A stretch of DNA of 64,000 nt, taken from positions 1,426,001 to 1,490,000 of the forward strand of contig NC_060025.1 of the NCBI RefSeq assembly GCF_021134715.1. The letters run 5' to 3'. The notes beneath the pieces were generated by a model. It worked only from the letters and a program-made list of their open reading frames with translations, was not told where the DNA came from and made no database searches. Source of the stretch: Daphnia pulex. Its lineage: Eukaryota > Arthropoda > Branchiopoda > Diplostraca > Daphniidae. Made by a program: the position numbers and the translations under genes. This document shows, piece by piece, positions 34,901 to 48,350 of the stretch; position 1 is the first letter of the stretch, and each line of letters opens with the position of its first letter.

Positions 34901-37852
34901 GGACTTTACGAACTTGTATAATAGTAACCCCGTGCGAAAAAATAATAAGCTATAACAAAACCCCGAATCTTTTGCGCGTTTTTTCGGTGTTACAACAATG
35001 GCAATTGTGGCCCACATAATGGACACTTTTACCTACCCAGTCCGATGCATTTGTCGCATGCAAGGCGACCGAAATGTTTTTAAGCGAATCGTAACAGAAA
35101 AATACAAAAGAAGAAGCACATCGGGAAGTTTCGCTTCTTCCCGATGGGAGAGAAAGTCGTAGTGTGTCAATGGCACTTTTTTGTGTTCAGTCTTATCAAA
35201 TCGTGTCATTTTCACTTGTTTTCATTCGCTTTACATCGTCAATTCATTTTCCCCCCCAAAATTTTACAGTTTTTCTTCTTCAACAAAATAATTTGAACGG
35301 ACCGGGTCGCAGTTGTCATGACTCGTTCACGCTGTTCTGCGGCTTTGACGCTCATTATTCAAATGAGATGTCGGCACCGTCTTGGCCCCACCGCCGATTT
35401 CTCAACAGAAGAATGAGAGAGACACGAAGTCTCTGAATTATAAAGTGGTTCGACTTTTTCTTTCAACAGGGAAAAGTCACATCACATTAGCACCTAACCG
35501 TTGCTAACCAATCTCATCCATGATAAAGAGAGAGAAAGCTTCTGATGAACTAACCACTATAAGAATAAGATAGGGGGGATAAAACATCCCCCAGGTGAAA
35601 GGTATGCATTAGCTCCGCTTTGATACACATCCTGATGAAAAAGCCATGCATCATTCCGATGCAATCTCTCATCATCATCTTCATTTCTTATTTGTCCTAT
35701 GTTGCCTTTCTCCTGATGGGCAGCAGCAGCAGCGGGTCAACAAAAGAAACGGGACAAATGTGTAGTTGAGCGCAAAACTAAATTGCGGAGGTCGCAGTCA
35801 TTTGTCGTGATCGTGAATAGCATCTCAGTCGAGCAAGGCCAATTCAAATGACACCATTATTATATACGCACTCGGGCGCACGCGGAGAGAAACTCGAAGC
35901 TGAAAGGAAGCGGCAATTGCACAAATAAACCGCCGCAAAGTCGCTCCTACTGCCGCTTTTAAAATATAAATAAAATCATTTAAATCTTGGCGCGCAAAAA
36001 ATACCCAGGCGACACAAACCGCCCCTCTCCAAAACGCAATTTCTGTCCCGTTTCTTTCTTGAAGCTCATAATTTACCTGATAGCGCATCTTCAACATCCG
36101 GGATAATGTCGTAAATAAATCGTCCCTTTTGTATTTTTTTAAACTTTTCACGATGACTATGTTGAATTAAAAATTAAAAAAATTAAAAAAATTAAAAAAA
36201 TAAAATAAAGATGCGATGATAAACACCTTCATTCCTGTCACATGTCATTTCTCTTCTCAGTACAACCCCCCGGTGTCTCAACCATTTCCACAGTTGTCGT
36301 CGGGAGCAATTTTTCACCTTTTTTTTCGGCCACGTCATCGTGATTTTCCTAATAAGCGCCGGTGCCCAACAAAAGTTGAGCAACCCTGACCAAAGCTGCT
36401 GCTGAAGGCTGCCTACAAATCAACCGTAAGCGATTGTCCGGTTCACACACACACGTCTGCTCAGAGTGTTTGCTAATGTGCTAACCTATGCGGGTTGCTA
36501 TGCAATGATGATTCTATGCGGGCAGCGCCCCGGAGTAATTTCGTATTAAAAGATGCGCGATCTGACGGAAGCTACGGCTAGACATATTTCGAAACGACCT
36601 GGAAGGCATCTCAGAAATAAAAAGGGATAGCGACAAAGAAAAGAAAAGCGACTGAAGAATGAGGAGAAATATTCAGCACATTTACACAATAAGACAGAAA
36701 ATTCCCCTAAAAAGAATTTCATTTTTATTATTTTTGTAAAAATCTAAGCTTTAAAAAAAACATGGCCTACTTTTCTTCCAGACTTTACTGTCGGTGCTGT
36801 TTGTATAAAAGGCAATACCAACAAAATATCAAACACCTGGGCCGGCATATCAAAACAATCGGAACAAAACTTTGGGCATTAATTTGTAAGGGTATATCAT
36901 TTACGAGACGGTTCGATTTTGTTTTCTAGTTGGAACTGATGAAAACGAGTTCAAATCGTGCGGTTGAATATTTTAGTTTTCAAATTGATTTCGATACGAG
37001 CCCAGGTAGAAAAGAAGGGGACGATCGAGCGACTCGGTGAACGGGAGAAAGTTCAACTGCGGAGAATTCACGACAAAATGGCACGGCTGCGAAACAAGCG
37101 TGCGAAACGAATCAAATCGATATTGGAAACTTTTTCATGCAGACAAAGTCGTGATTGCTCATGAAATTAAAACTTTCAATTACAATCAGACATTGACGAT
37201 ATGAGAGAGAGAAAGAGAATTAACCTGAAAAAGTAAACCCACGCTATGCGAAATTAACTCGACGAAAGGAGAAAGACAATCAAAATGAAGACTATGGCGT
37301 TGGAAACTCTTTTGCCACTCCATTTAGTTGTTGACTTTGAGTCGAGGTGGAAAAGTCACGGGGTCTGTGAAACTCGCCAACAATGGACAGTACATTTAGT
37401 ATGTCCGTCTTGGCAAGGCAACGGGTACTTTAAGCAGCAAATTATTCAAACAAGGGGGGAAAAAAGAAAACCGTTAGGAAAACAATCAGAAGCACACCAA
37501 TTTATGGAGGGCTAAAGGCGGACCTTCAGTTTGCCTGAGTTTTGGACATAAGAACAGTCGACGTTGTCGTTAACCAAGCCGGCCGCACCGGTGGGTTTAA
37601 TCCTGTCGACTTGGACAGGTGCGTTTTACACGACTCAGTCTTCGGTCGATGGCAAAGTTCCCAAAATGCCATCAATTAAGAATTAATTTTTCCGCTTTTG
37701 GCCTCAAAGGCAATGGCACAATCCTCAATTGACTCGGCAAAAAAAAAACTGAAACAAAAAAGCAAACACAAACATGACATAAAGCAACGGCCTGTAGTGC
37801 CTCCTGCTGTTAAATCAACAGTCCCACACAAAAAAACAACGGAGATGCAAAT

Positions 37853-38110
37853 AGTTTCTCCTGTTGTAGAGTCAAATCGAAAGGAGCAGCCCCACAGACC
37901 CCAAAGGGGATATCACGCTCATAACCATTACGGGAGAACCGTTGAATATGTAATCATATGGCCAGCGTCTATACAATGGACGGACGGATGGCGAAACATT
38001 CAAATTGGATGCAACAGTCGACGGACGTGGCATTCGCTGGACACCTCCAGGGCAACAACGGCCTCAGAGTTTAATTGTTGCTCCGATTTCAGACCCCCAT
38101 CAACAAATTT
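37853..38110 (+). pseudogene. Coding-like relic inside a flotillin intron (copy A)
   Basis: Read on the plus strand from about 37,910, one frame gives GDITLITITGEPLN, one stop, then a protein-like stretch containing GQRLYNGRTDGETFKLDATV and ISDPHQQIL. An overlapping frame is also open for over 150 codons. The same sequence with the same internal stop occurs at 55,477-55,745. It lies antisense to the flotillin gene. The source gene is not recognised. It could be an inserted gene or transposon fragment. Confidence 0.35.
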
Positions 38111-38205
38111 TAAAAGGAAAAATAAGAAAAGCCGAAAAAGGAAATATTTTGGCAAAGGGGAAAAAGAAAAAAAGAGTTTGAAATTTGAAATAAATTTTCT
38201 CTTAC

Positions 38206-40478
38206 CTTTGGCCCTGGGCGACGAGTTCGACTTTGAAACTTTCGGCCTCGGCGGGTAGACGGACGGTGGCGATGAGTTCCTTTTCGCGTCGCATAATTTC
38301 CTGTTCCTCAATTTCGATTTGCTTCCGGCGCTCCACGACCGTGATTTGCATTTCTTCCGTCCGGATCTTTTGGCGCGTTTTGGCGGCCTGCAATTCGTAT
38401 GCTAATTGCGCCTCGGCTTTCTAATCGTCCGACCGACATACGAACCAACGAACGAAAGGAAAGAAGAAAATAAAAATTAATTCCATCCATCAAACGGAAA
38501 TGCGACGAATAATTAAATAAATTAAAAATGTCAAAATTGTGGAAAAAGTTGGCGGGTAAAATAATTAATCGTCCGTGTGAATAATTAATGAATGAACTCA
38601 CGGCTGTGTTAATCTCCCGGTCGAAATTGGATTTCTGAAGTTTGTAGAGTCGCGTGTTGTCCTCCACTTTGGTGTCCATGTTGTACTTGACGTCCATCGA
38701 GGCTTTCTCACATTCCGCTTCCTGCATCCATCCGCACGGATCACCCCGTCGTCGGGTTGACACGGTGACGTGATTTTATTTTGAACGAAAAAAAAGGGAA
38801 AGAAATGGGACAAGACGATGAAATAAATTTTTGTTTCGTTTTCTTTCATCACGAGATGATGGGGAGAAATGTGGGTCATCTGGAACGCCAGTCACGTCGT
38901 CCACCGGCCGATGATAACAAAAAAGACACTCGTCGCGTCAAGCGCAAACACAAACACAACAGGAGTGCAGTGCACGTTATTCCCGCCCAGGCCCAGGCCG
39001 AAACTTCAGGGGCAATTCAATTTACAACAATCGGGAAAAAGACCGAGAAAGGGGCACCAGGTGTTTGCGTGACTTTTTTTTATTTTTAAAAAACTTGTTG
39101 TTGATGTCGACACTTGTAGAATAAATTGTAGGATCGAGTCCTACAATTATTCGTTCGTTTCATTTTGATTTCCGTGTTCTTACCCGAATTCCGGCGTCTC
39201 TGTTGGCCTGGGCTACGCCCACAGCCGCGTCTCGTTTGACATCAGCCGTCTGTACTTTTCTCAGTAGTGACAAATACTCGACGTCGTTGTAAACATCTGA
39301 AACAAAAAGCATCAAAACACAAAACAGTCGGTTAAATTTAAAAGATGAATAAAACTTAGTTATATGGACGGATTGAACGAAAGATAACAATGAATCAGAT
39401 GCAAATCTAGGTGTAACAGGAACATAAATTCGTGCCTAGATCAGCTCACGACAATTCACGACAGCTCAAAGCAACGGAAACCAAATCTCGGCGGTTTCCC
39501 TCATTACACTAATGTAATAGGGCGCATGATTGTGTGTGTGTGCGGATTTCAAATTTTAAACCGTGTAGACAGCGGTGTAGTATATACAATAACATCCCTG
39601 TATCTTTGTCAGCTGGAATCGTATCTGTCATCGTTACAATTTGTTTAATCATGTCGTTAAGCTTGAAATGGTTTTGACAGTGGGGGGACCCATACGATAT
39701 GTACTCGTTTCGAGTAGAGATCGTTAACTCCATACTTGTTTCTGGCCTTTTTCTTTTTATTACCCCGACAGAGACAAACAGTCCAGTCCCTCGAGTACAC
39801 CAGACACCGTTATTACAGGATTTTGCGGTTTTCGGTGGGTTTTTGAAAGTACGCTTTTGTTTCCATCTGTTTGTTCATTATCAGCGGGGGATTGAGAGGG
39901 AACCCAACTTGGAGGGTTAAACCCAGTATAAACCTTGAAAAATTGTCAACAATTACATTCAGCAGCGGAATGACTTGTGCTGTACTGTTTCGACCTGTTG
40001 GCACACCGGATATGTCGTGCCAAACGCACAAGACAAACGAAGAAGGAAAACGGGGAGTCGACGAGTACGTTCTCACAGTTTCACAGCAAAATTTCTTCAA
40101 AATTAATCAATACTCTCTAGTTATTCACGTCACTTGCAAAGTCGCCGGATAACGAAAAAACCGCAACAAACATTTTCGTCTAAAAGGATTTGGATTGTGA
40201 CGTCATTCGGAACTTTCTCCAATCTTTTTTGGGAGTTATATTTTGTCGGTAATGGCGTCCTTGACTCAAAACAGCCGGAAAAAATAACAGCAGAAACCAA
40301 TTATTCGTTATCATCTGCTGGTCGGTCGGGAGATTGGCCAAAATGAAAGAGACTAGAAAAATAAAATTTACCTCGATTGAAATGAGCGCTGGATGTCGAT
40401 TATGAGTTACCAGGTACACGCCCACCCACCGGCGATGGTCGTCTTATCTCAGTATACTGGCACCACAGCAGCAGCCAC
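38206..40478 (-). pseudogene. Flotillin-2 pseudogene (copy A)
   Basis: Four exons match the intact gene at 54,791-58,884. Three are undamaged: 39,184-39,296 (VYNDVEYLSLLRKVQTADVK), 38,602-38,721 (CEKASMDVKYNMDTKVEDNT) and 38,206-38,420 (AKTRQKIRTEEMQITVVERR). The exon equivalent to GGCCGAST..WAWAWW at 40,372-40,478 is 12 bases longer, shifts frame, has TAA at about 40,444-40,446 and a Trp-to-TAA change near ACCTGGTAACTC. The next two exons (homologous to 58,151-58,372 and 57,156-57,255) are absent. The exon that follows QGQR survives only as a degraded trace near 37,620-37,660 without its acceptor, and the last exon is not found. It cannot encode flotillin, but the three good exons could still be transcribed. 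Confidence 0.85.
39124..39148. repeat. Perfect 10-bp inverted repeat (copy A)
   Basis: AATTGTAGGA, a five-base loop tcgag, then TCCTACAATT. The same hairpin is kept at 56,761-56,785. Confidence 0.85.
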
Positions 40479-40701
40479 CTGCAATCATTATTCAATTAAA
40501 TTAAATCGAGTGAAAATAAAAACAACCCAAGAAGAAACATTGGCTATTAACCAAATCATCACAGATTCAAATTTAAAAAAGGGAATTTTAATTGTCCATT
40601 GGCCAACACAAGAGAATCTCTTGGGCAACATTCCAAATGGGTCAATCGTATGCAACTCGTCTGAAAAAAAAAAAAAAAAAAAACACAAATCGAGGCGTTG
40701 C

Positions 40702-41091
40702 TGACTCAATAAAAAGACAAAACAACACACGACCTAGTTTTCCCATTTGAAACAGATTTTTCGCGCCTTCATAAAATCTACACAAAATCCTCCACCAATA
40801 TCCAGAAGAAGAAGCCAAAAAAGAGAAAGTTTTCTCTCCATCGCGGGGGGAAAATAATTTTTTCGTCGAAATTATTCGATTGCGTGGCCCGTGATGTTTC
40901 TCCCCGCGTGTCTCTCTTTTCTCTCTCTTCATTTTCGGGGGCGCGTCCTTGGATGTTAACAACGTGAAAGTGGCCGGCAACGACTGGAACAACCACCAAA
41001 CAACAGTATAAGAACAACACAACATCGAGAAGCGCCGGATAGACTTGGAGAGCTGAGCATTTAAACAAAATCCCGTCGTGGAACATTGCGC
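40702..41091. repeat. Near-identical block shared with 59,029-59,419
   Basis: By eye the two stretches differ at only a few bases and small indels, while flanking parts of the duplication align poorly. It is intronic in flotillin-2. Minus-strand frames are open in both copies, but no flotillin first-exon motif (MGN..VGPNEA) is seen in them. Confidence 0.7.
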
Positions 41092-43250
41092 TTACACCCA
41101 CACATCTTTCATACATATCCCCACCAAAAACACGTGATGCTTACACCAAGTGCTGTACCAATAACTCTCTCCCAACGCATCAATGGCATAAAGAGCTTTC
41201 TCCAATAACAAATATCGAAACAAATCAAATATGTGTGTACAATATCTTTTTTCTTCTGGCTTTGCCAGCTGCGAAGAGGAAAAATAGAATTGGTAACCCT
41301 TTCATCGCTTTCTATCTCGCCTATTGTCTGCTCATTATCAAACAGGATGCAGGTTCATAGGAAAATTAGCTGATAAAGAATTCCGGTCGAACTGAATAGG
41401 TTTTTCCCTGAACGTCAAAATTGATCCCACCATTTAGAATATTGGAAATGAATCTTTCCTTTTCTTATTTTCTCCAATCTCCTCCATTTCATTCTCTTTT
41501 CTTTAGATCCGTTATTCGATAGATTCCCAGGTACAACCATACTAATAAAAATATTCCCCCTACAAAAAATGAGAAATTCTGGTAGGGTTTGCTAAAGAAA
41601 ATCGAAAACACATTCGAATGAAATTATTATTTATATTATTATGGGAATTTTATTCGTTGGTGGTTTACCGATGTTCGTTGAAACATGACGGGTGAAAAAA
41701 AAAGGCCAACCACTGCGAGCTTGCGTGCAGAGAGTCACGTGCGCATCCCCCCCCACGTGTACGTCCTCTCGTCCGAATCTACAGTTAGCCGTGATGCGTT
41801 TCATCATCCGCGTGAAATAATGTTTTCCCTGGAGAGAGTGCTGAATCTTCTCTCTTTATTGCACCACGACGATAGCTATCTACCCTGTTCGACAATCAAC
41901 CAACCCCAGACTATACGTGTCATGTCTCACTCTCTCACCATAGAATGCGGTCAAGGAAAAAGAAGAGACTCTCCTCCGTCGCATTTCCAGTGGTGAAACG
42001 GCCCAGAAATCTACAGACAGGATATGGAAAATCGTAAATAGTTGCCAGCATTTCCTACTTCATCTTTTCGCCAACTCTTCCATCAACCGCTGACGCAAAA
42101 CAGTCGGCTGAATTTGTAGATGAACTACTTTGGCGCTAAATTTAAATTTTGGGAATGAAACCTATTTGCAAATAAAACAAGCGGTAGTTTGACTTTAGAC
42201 ATTCCGGCAGCTTTCGCAGAGTAAAAGTTTTCTGTTCTGATAGAATCAGAGCGAATCTGACGACTGAAATCTTTTCTCTCCTCGTTCACCTTCCCCTTTT
42301 TTTTACTTCTTCTTTAATCTATCGACTACACAAATTCAAGAGATATAATAAATACACGAAATTCTTGGAGAAAAGATGGTGGAATTTACTACGAGAGGAA
42401 AACCGGTTGGACGATACGAGCGGGACACGACGCGGTCTGTTGCCTAGGCAGTTTGAATTTTAAAATAATTTCCAGTTCAGGAGAAAGTCTTCACTCTCCT
42501 GTCAGATTTATCCGTCTCCTATTTTTTGTGTTGAAAAAATGAGGCGACTACAATTTCAGAAAGGTTGAAACATTCCCTTGTATGGTAAGATCAATGAGGA
42601 AGAGTAGGGGTGAAAATACAGAAGACTAGGGGAGAGCTAGACAATAATTACGCCATACCCGAAATATTCTAATATCCGGCTGATTCAACACGGTGCTGAC
42701 GGTGGGAAATTGTTCAATTCATGCTGAATCACTTTTCCTGCTACCTGACCATCCGAAAAAATAGCCAAAGATTATTTTCCTATTTGAAATCTGTTGCGAA
42801 TTTTTAGTTTTCAAAAAAACCCAAAACGTAATCGTCCCTTGGCGGTCGACTAAAAATTCAACAGTTAAAGCGTTATTGTCGAGCGAAATTAAAACTAACA
42901 TAAAAAGGACGAGTTCAGTTCCAGTCCAGCAAAAACTTCTTCTTTTTTTGCCGGTCAATAAAAAATAAAACTGTAAAAAACAGTCATCCGCATCCGGTCA
43001 CGCATGGAGGAAAATAGAAAAAAAGACGGAACAGATGAAAAATACGTAAATGGTTAACTCCAAGATAACATCCGAACCGGGACTCAAGCAGTAATACTAA
43101 CTGTTGAGTCCCAACTATTTTCCAACATCTGTTGCATTCACGTTATGGCAAAAATGTTTCACGGTCAGATAAACCCTCATGGATCCCACCAGAGACAATA
43201 GACGAAACAACCGGAAGATGAAACGTGAATGCCTCGTAATGGCCGTACCC

Positions 43251-44569
43251 ACGACATTCATTGCGTACCTTACGTCACGTCATTACAGCTGATCCCTTGT
43301 CAACCACCCGCTAGATTGTTACGTGTCTGTGTTTGCGCTCAAACCGACAAATAACTCTGCACACGCTGCAATTACCGATTAATCACAGAGTGTGTCTCCC
43401 GATGACACCTTGTCATCTTTTTCGTGCACAATAAAGGCGGAGATTCGATTATAGGTTACACGCAATAGAAGGGGGGAAGGCAAATTCGTTTGGAGAAAGT
43501 TGCAAAAGACTTTATAAAGAGATTTCTCTTCCTCATCAAAAAAGGTAAGGTCGTCCACGTTTCAAATCTTTCAAAATAGGTTGCAGACCACATCACAAAA
43601 TTACGTATGGTCGGCGGAAGACGAATGAAAATGAAGGGGGGGAAACCTACCGGTTTGGAATAAACTGACGGATGAGGCCGTCCATTTTCTTCCGTAGAGC
43701 AGTAGACCCATCCATCAGAGTCGGTTGAGTAATCGTACAGAAGACAAAGAATTGGGGGAAATTGCCTCAAGGACTTCCGCGTTTTTGTTCTAGGAAAAAT
43801 AAAAAAAAATAAATGATTATTCTTTAAGGATAAGATAGTGCATAGATTAACATCAGTTGCTCCCCGGCTGTCACCTGATATGACATGGTTTCCCGTTTCT
43901 TTTTGACTTACGTGGGAAGCATTTTCAACGATATTCGATCGCCGGATAATTTACAGTAAACACAAATTTGCATCTTTGAGTATGGTTGTCAATAAAGCAG
44001 AGCTATAGTTTGATATTCTATACATCTCTGAAAATAATACGGGATTAAATATTGCTGATCGGCATGGACAGTAAAAAAACAATCGACTAATATTACATTG
44101 AAGATTGAGATTCAGTTACTTTATGGCGAAGGCCACCCAACGAAATACTTCCTCGAGGATGAATTCCACACTGAAACATGTGATTTGTAACACACACTGG
44201 TGATTGAGTGATGGTCAATCGTGGCTGACAGAGTAATCAATTGGAATGGGATAGTCGACAACTGCAATCAATAACCCATACAAGCTCTCAGTAATAGAAA
44301 ACGCCCTGTTACACGAATATAGTAAAATGGTGGCATCTGTCTTGCCAATTTGCGTATTTTTAGACACCTCCACCTGTCTGAAAATGGCAACAATTCCCGC
44401 CCAAACAAACACACGTTTCCAATTAACGTGGGATATCACTGAGAGGTGGAAATCGGTTTGTACCATTTGATTAACAAGCAATTCACGCAGTATAGAAATG
44501 TGATGCCTGAATGGCGTACAAATTACACAAGCTCAACGTTCCGTTGAATGAATCAATAATTTCAAGGAA
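43251..44569. other. Sequence between the two duplicated copies
   Basis: I cannot align this confidently to either copy, and no gene is recognised. It includes a purine-rich stretch near 43,470-43,690. Confidence 0.35.
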
Positions 44570-45533
44570 TGCTGTCGAAGCCGGTCGAAGCTAATCACTC
44601 GTGTGTGAAACCTGATTCAATGGCGAATACCTGCAAGGTGGTGATTGAATAAACTGGGGCAATAAAATATGAATCACCTCCGAAGGAAAAAGCACGCCAT
44701 TTTTGTGGGTCACGCGAGTCGGTATCGGACACACATGTCAGACCATAAAGAAGACTAAATTTGTGATACAAAACTTGCACTGGATGGGTTGATTACACGT
44801 GTTACTTTGAGGTAGAACAACATCATAATTTGTCCATCACGCAAACGCTCGACTTACACGCACTAGTTATGCAAATCAGTTTTCTAGAGTTTCTGCACGA
44901 TTGGCTTGTTACACTGTTATTAAGCAAGGGGATTTACCTGTTCATGTTGGCTGCACTCGTGACCGGCACCAACGACCCAAACTATGTCCTTTATCTCTTG
45001 GTTTCTATTTCTTAACTGCCAGTTTTCTCCTCTTAATCTTTTACAATTTCGTCTGCTCTTCCACGTGCAGGAGGGTGAGTAATCTTTTTTTACAGGGGTG
45101 TCAGAGTTAATGTAAAAATTGATGACAGATTGTAAACAAATAAAAATAAACTAAAAGCATGGCGAATATTATTTGCGTGTATTATTTCTTTTTTTAAAAA
45201 GAATTTGAATACAATTTTAAAATTCCGTTAATATGTCACATGGTTGTTTACGGTTGGCTACATTCATTCGTCTGCTTCAGAATCTACATTGTTTGGAAAT
45301 GATTTACGAGTGGGTTCCAAGTTGTTTGTGCGAGAGTTCCTTTGAATTTTTGTCAAACGGGGGGAAACCCAACAGAAATATTATGCGGAAGTATATTTTC
45401 TCAAATGGGATTTTAATTGTGATGGCGAATAACTTGGCAGTGGTGGCGAAGACATTCCGGCCTATCACCGACTCTTTTTTATTTATGTGGATCAAAACGA
45501 TTTCACGTTTCTTTTGGCTTAATTTTTAGAATA

Positions 45534-46736
45534 TCACGAACGGTGACGCCTCTGGTACTGTTGGTCGACCTCCAGTGTGTCTAGCAAAGTTGGAAAGTAA
45601 GTCAAAAGTACCCCAATTAGAACTGTTCCATTTAAAATGGCAAGAGACCCATACTTACCCAGGTATATAGCGTTGGGGTCGGCTCCACCTTGCAAAAGAA
45701 GCGTAATGATATACAATATCACGGGAATCTGTGCTTCTGAAGTCTTTTCTATACCCTGCAGGATCGAAATCATCAGCTGTATAAAATTTAACTTTATGCG
45801 AATCATCCTGTTCTTAATTCTCGGTAAGGTTTTTTCCACAGCACAATGTTTCAAAGTTGTCTTTAACGCCGGACTGGACGGCCGATGACAGATTGGTTAG
45901 CGAACGAAACTTGTTCTTGTTCTGTCACTCATTTGTCAGACATACATTTATTTCTTTGGCTAACCAAAACAGCTTGAATTTTTAAAAAGGGGGTTCACAC
46001 TGGAGTCGTTTCCTGTGGGAAAAATGCGGTTTGTTTTTTTCCACCAACGACAAGCGTCCGTCCAATTGTTCAAAGTTCTCCAACGTCCATCACCTCTTCT
46101 GAAATTTGCATGCAAGATATTACATAAGGGTAAATCGCTGGGAAAAATTTTTGGTCGGTATATCTGACCGACTGAAGTCGGCCAAACTCTCGCCAGCCTT
46201 GATTATAACATGTTGTCTGATATTACCCCTAAGATATAGGTGGCCCCCGCCGAGTTCAAACAATTTCAAATGCACTTTTGCGGTCGAGTGGTGGGGACGA
46301 TTTGCACACGTGATGATAGATCAAAAATATATACTGTCTCAATCACCAGGGAATAAGCTATATGCTGCTCTGGTCAGTCTAATTCGCGCGTTCAGTGTGT
46401 CAGTCCGTATAATCCATCAATTTAATTATGGGAAACGAAAATAGTCGCCACTATAGCTTTCGTTGGTTGTTAAAATGTTAATACTCCATCAAACTAAATT
46501 AGAAAAAATTTCTCTGCTTTCGAAATCTCGACGGCATCCGGACGGCACTAATTAATAGACGAATTTTGGATGACTTACCTGAAAACTACACCGACATTGG
46601 TCCAGATGCTATTCCAAATTTCGACGTTCACTACACTCAAACATGAAAAAAAAAATCCGTTTTTCATTTCTATTCATTTTAAACCTATACTTACATCTGT
46701 CTGTTATGATTCCAGACAAATACACCTCAGTCCAAT
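45534..46736 (-). pseudogene. Ankyrin-like exon fragments
   Basis: The exon at 45,659-45,755 has good splice sites (ctgcag and gtaagt) and encodes EAQIPVILYIITLLLQGGAD followed by PNAIYLG, a clear second-helix plus loop of an ankyrin repeat (typically hxxLLLxxGADPN). A short following exon at 45,534-45,580 ends in a stop. Further 5', exons at 46,695-46,736 (WTEVYLSGIITDR) and 46,579-46,630 (NVEIWNSIWTNVGVVF) join in phase, and a frame from 46,098 (GDGRWRTLNNWTDACRWW) can follow them. Linking these to the ankyrin exon is uncertain, and no start exon was found. They may be remains of a gene downstream of flotillin-2, or two unrelated relics. Confidence 0.35.
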
Positions 46737-48327
46737 CTGATTAAAAAAATTTTGGCACAAGCCGCCAGGCCAAACTTTCCAAAATGAGCGGTAAATCCCC
46801 GGAAAATTTCCTTTGGCATCATTCATATTTCATCCTGGCTCACAATCAAATAATGGATGAGCATCAGTGAATTTTTATATTTAAAAACAAAATTTGGTTA
46901 TCATCGCGTATGAGTAACCATCACATAAAAATTTAGCGGCCCGCGAAAACCACGGGTGGCACGGTGTTCTATTTGTGGCTACTTCTTCGACGTGATCGAA
47001 TTGGTTTTCTATGACTCCACACACACACGTCAAGAGAAAATAATGGACCTTATTATATAATAGCCGCACACAACTAGAAAACAGCACGTGTGTCTTGATT
47101 GATCCAAACATGCAAATAATCCAGTGCACCGTGTTATTGGGTGAAATATAATGTCATCATTCAACTTTTGTGTTTAATAAGTTCTAATCATAACCTCAGG
47201 AATGGACTGCCAACACGACGCCCAATGACCTGGTCCATTTGCCGAAAAATGTATACCAGAAAATCTAAAAATAAAAAAAAATCATTTGAACCCCGCGCTG
47301 ATTTGAATAAAGGAAAAAACACTACACGAAAGTAGGTGAAACATTCCTAATGATATACCCCCTGCCAGCAGCATCAATATGGAAAATGGCTGACGTTAAA
47401 AAATAAATTAATTAATTCCCGAACTACATCTGATGTATAGCTGCTGCTCAGAGGTTTGGAAAACACGCAAAGTCACGAGAGTCTCTATACGGTGCGAGTT
47501 TCTGTTTGTTCGGAGATAGAAAACGCGGTCAATTTTATTTTTTACCATAATCTTTTATTTAGCGGGTGGCTCTTTCTCCGTGGGATGACGAATCGGTTAT
47601 TCAGTGAACCCGGCAATGGCGTGACAGCAGGTCAAAAAGAAGAAGAAGAAAAAATACGAACTATAACCGATCAGTCTATCCATCTCTGGCGTGTAACATC
47701 CCCCTGAAACATATTTTTAAAAAAATGAAGGAATTTTTATTATTCATTTCATTTCTCTCTCGTCAAATACGGACAGCACCGAATATAATTGTTCCACTGA
47801 CGGTTCGTTCGGTCGGTGGCCTATATAATATTTGCACTGCGTGGGTGTTCGAAGGATAAGCAACTTAACTGCATATTTTTTTGGCAGTTAACTCTCCTAT
47901 CAATAACAGTTAGGGGCGTGCTATTGTGCTATCTCCTTGTTTTGTTTTTGTTGTGTGCAAATATCCAGGTTGTGCTGTCTAAGCAAAGAAAGTTGGTAGA
48001 GTGAAAGGTGAAAGAAGCGGAAAGAAGAAAACGTTGGCATATTCGTCATGTCTTTGCAAAAAAATATCTCGTGTAAAATTCTTGAGCACAGGAATAATAC
48101 GCACCCGAGTTTAGAAAGTCGTGAACTATTTAACCTCACACTGTAAATAGTGCTACTTCATCGTCGTATTTATATATGAGCCCGTCAATTTTTTGTTATT
48201 CATATCCGATGGTTCTAAATTTTATGGAAAATCAAAAATAAGCCAAAAACCAACCCGATTTTTGTGTCAGTGGAATAATAAAAAAAATAAGCAATGAGAA
48301 TCTAAGTGAATGATTGCCTTGACCGTA

Positions 48328-48350
48328 GTAGTAGTAGTCTAGTAGTAGTA
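48328..48350. repeat. Microsatellite (tag)n, interrupted
   Basis: tag repeats with one ctag interruption. Confidence 0.7.

Larger units (their letters stand above)
31910..43250. repeat. Segmental duplication, copy A
   Basis: Short to long matches to 44,570-62,070 occur in the same order and orientation. Pairs include 31,925-32,115 with 44,602-44,875 (aaacctgattc, cacacgtgtta or tacacgtgtta, ttatgcaaat), 34,815-34,845 with 48,895-48,930, 34,998-35,026 with 49,085-49,112, 35,130-35,160 with 49,208-49,240, 35,320-35,372 with 49,378-49,430, 37,853-39,298 with 55,477-56,935, 40,702-41,091 with 59,029-59,419, and 43,070-43,085 with 61,814-61,830. The offset grows from about 12.7 to 18.7 kb, so indels separate the copies. 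Copy A is shorter and has lost flotillin exons. Limits are by eye. Confidence 0.75.
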
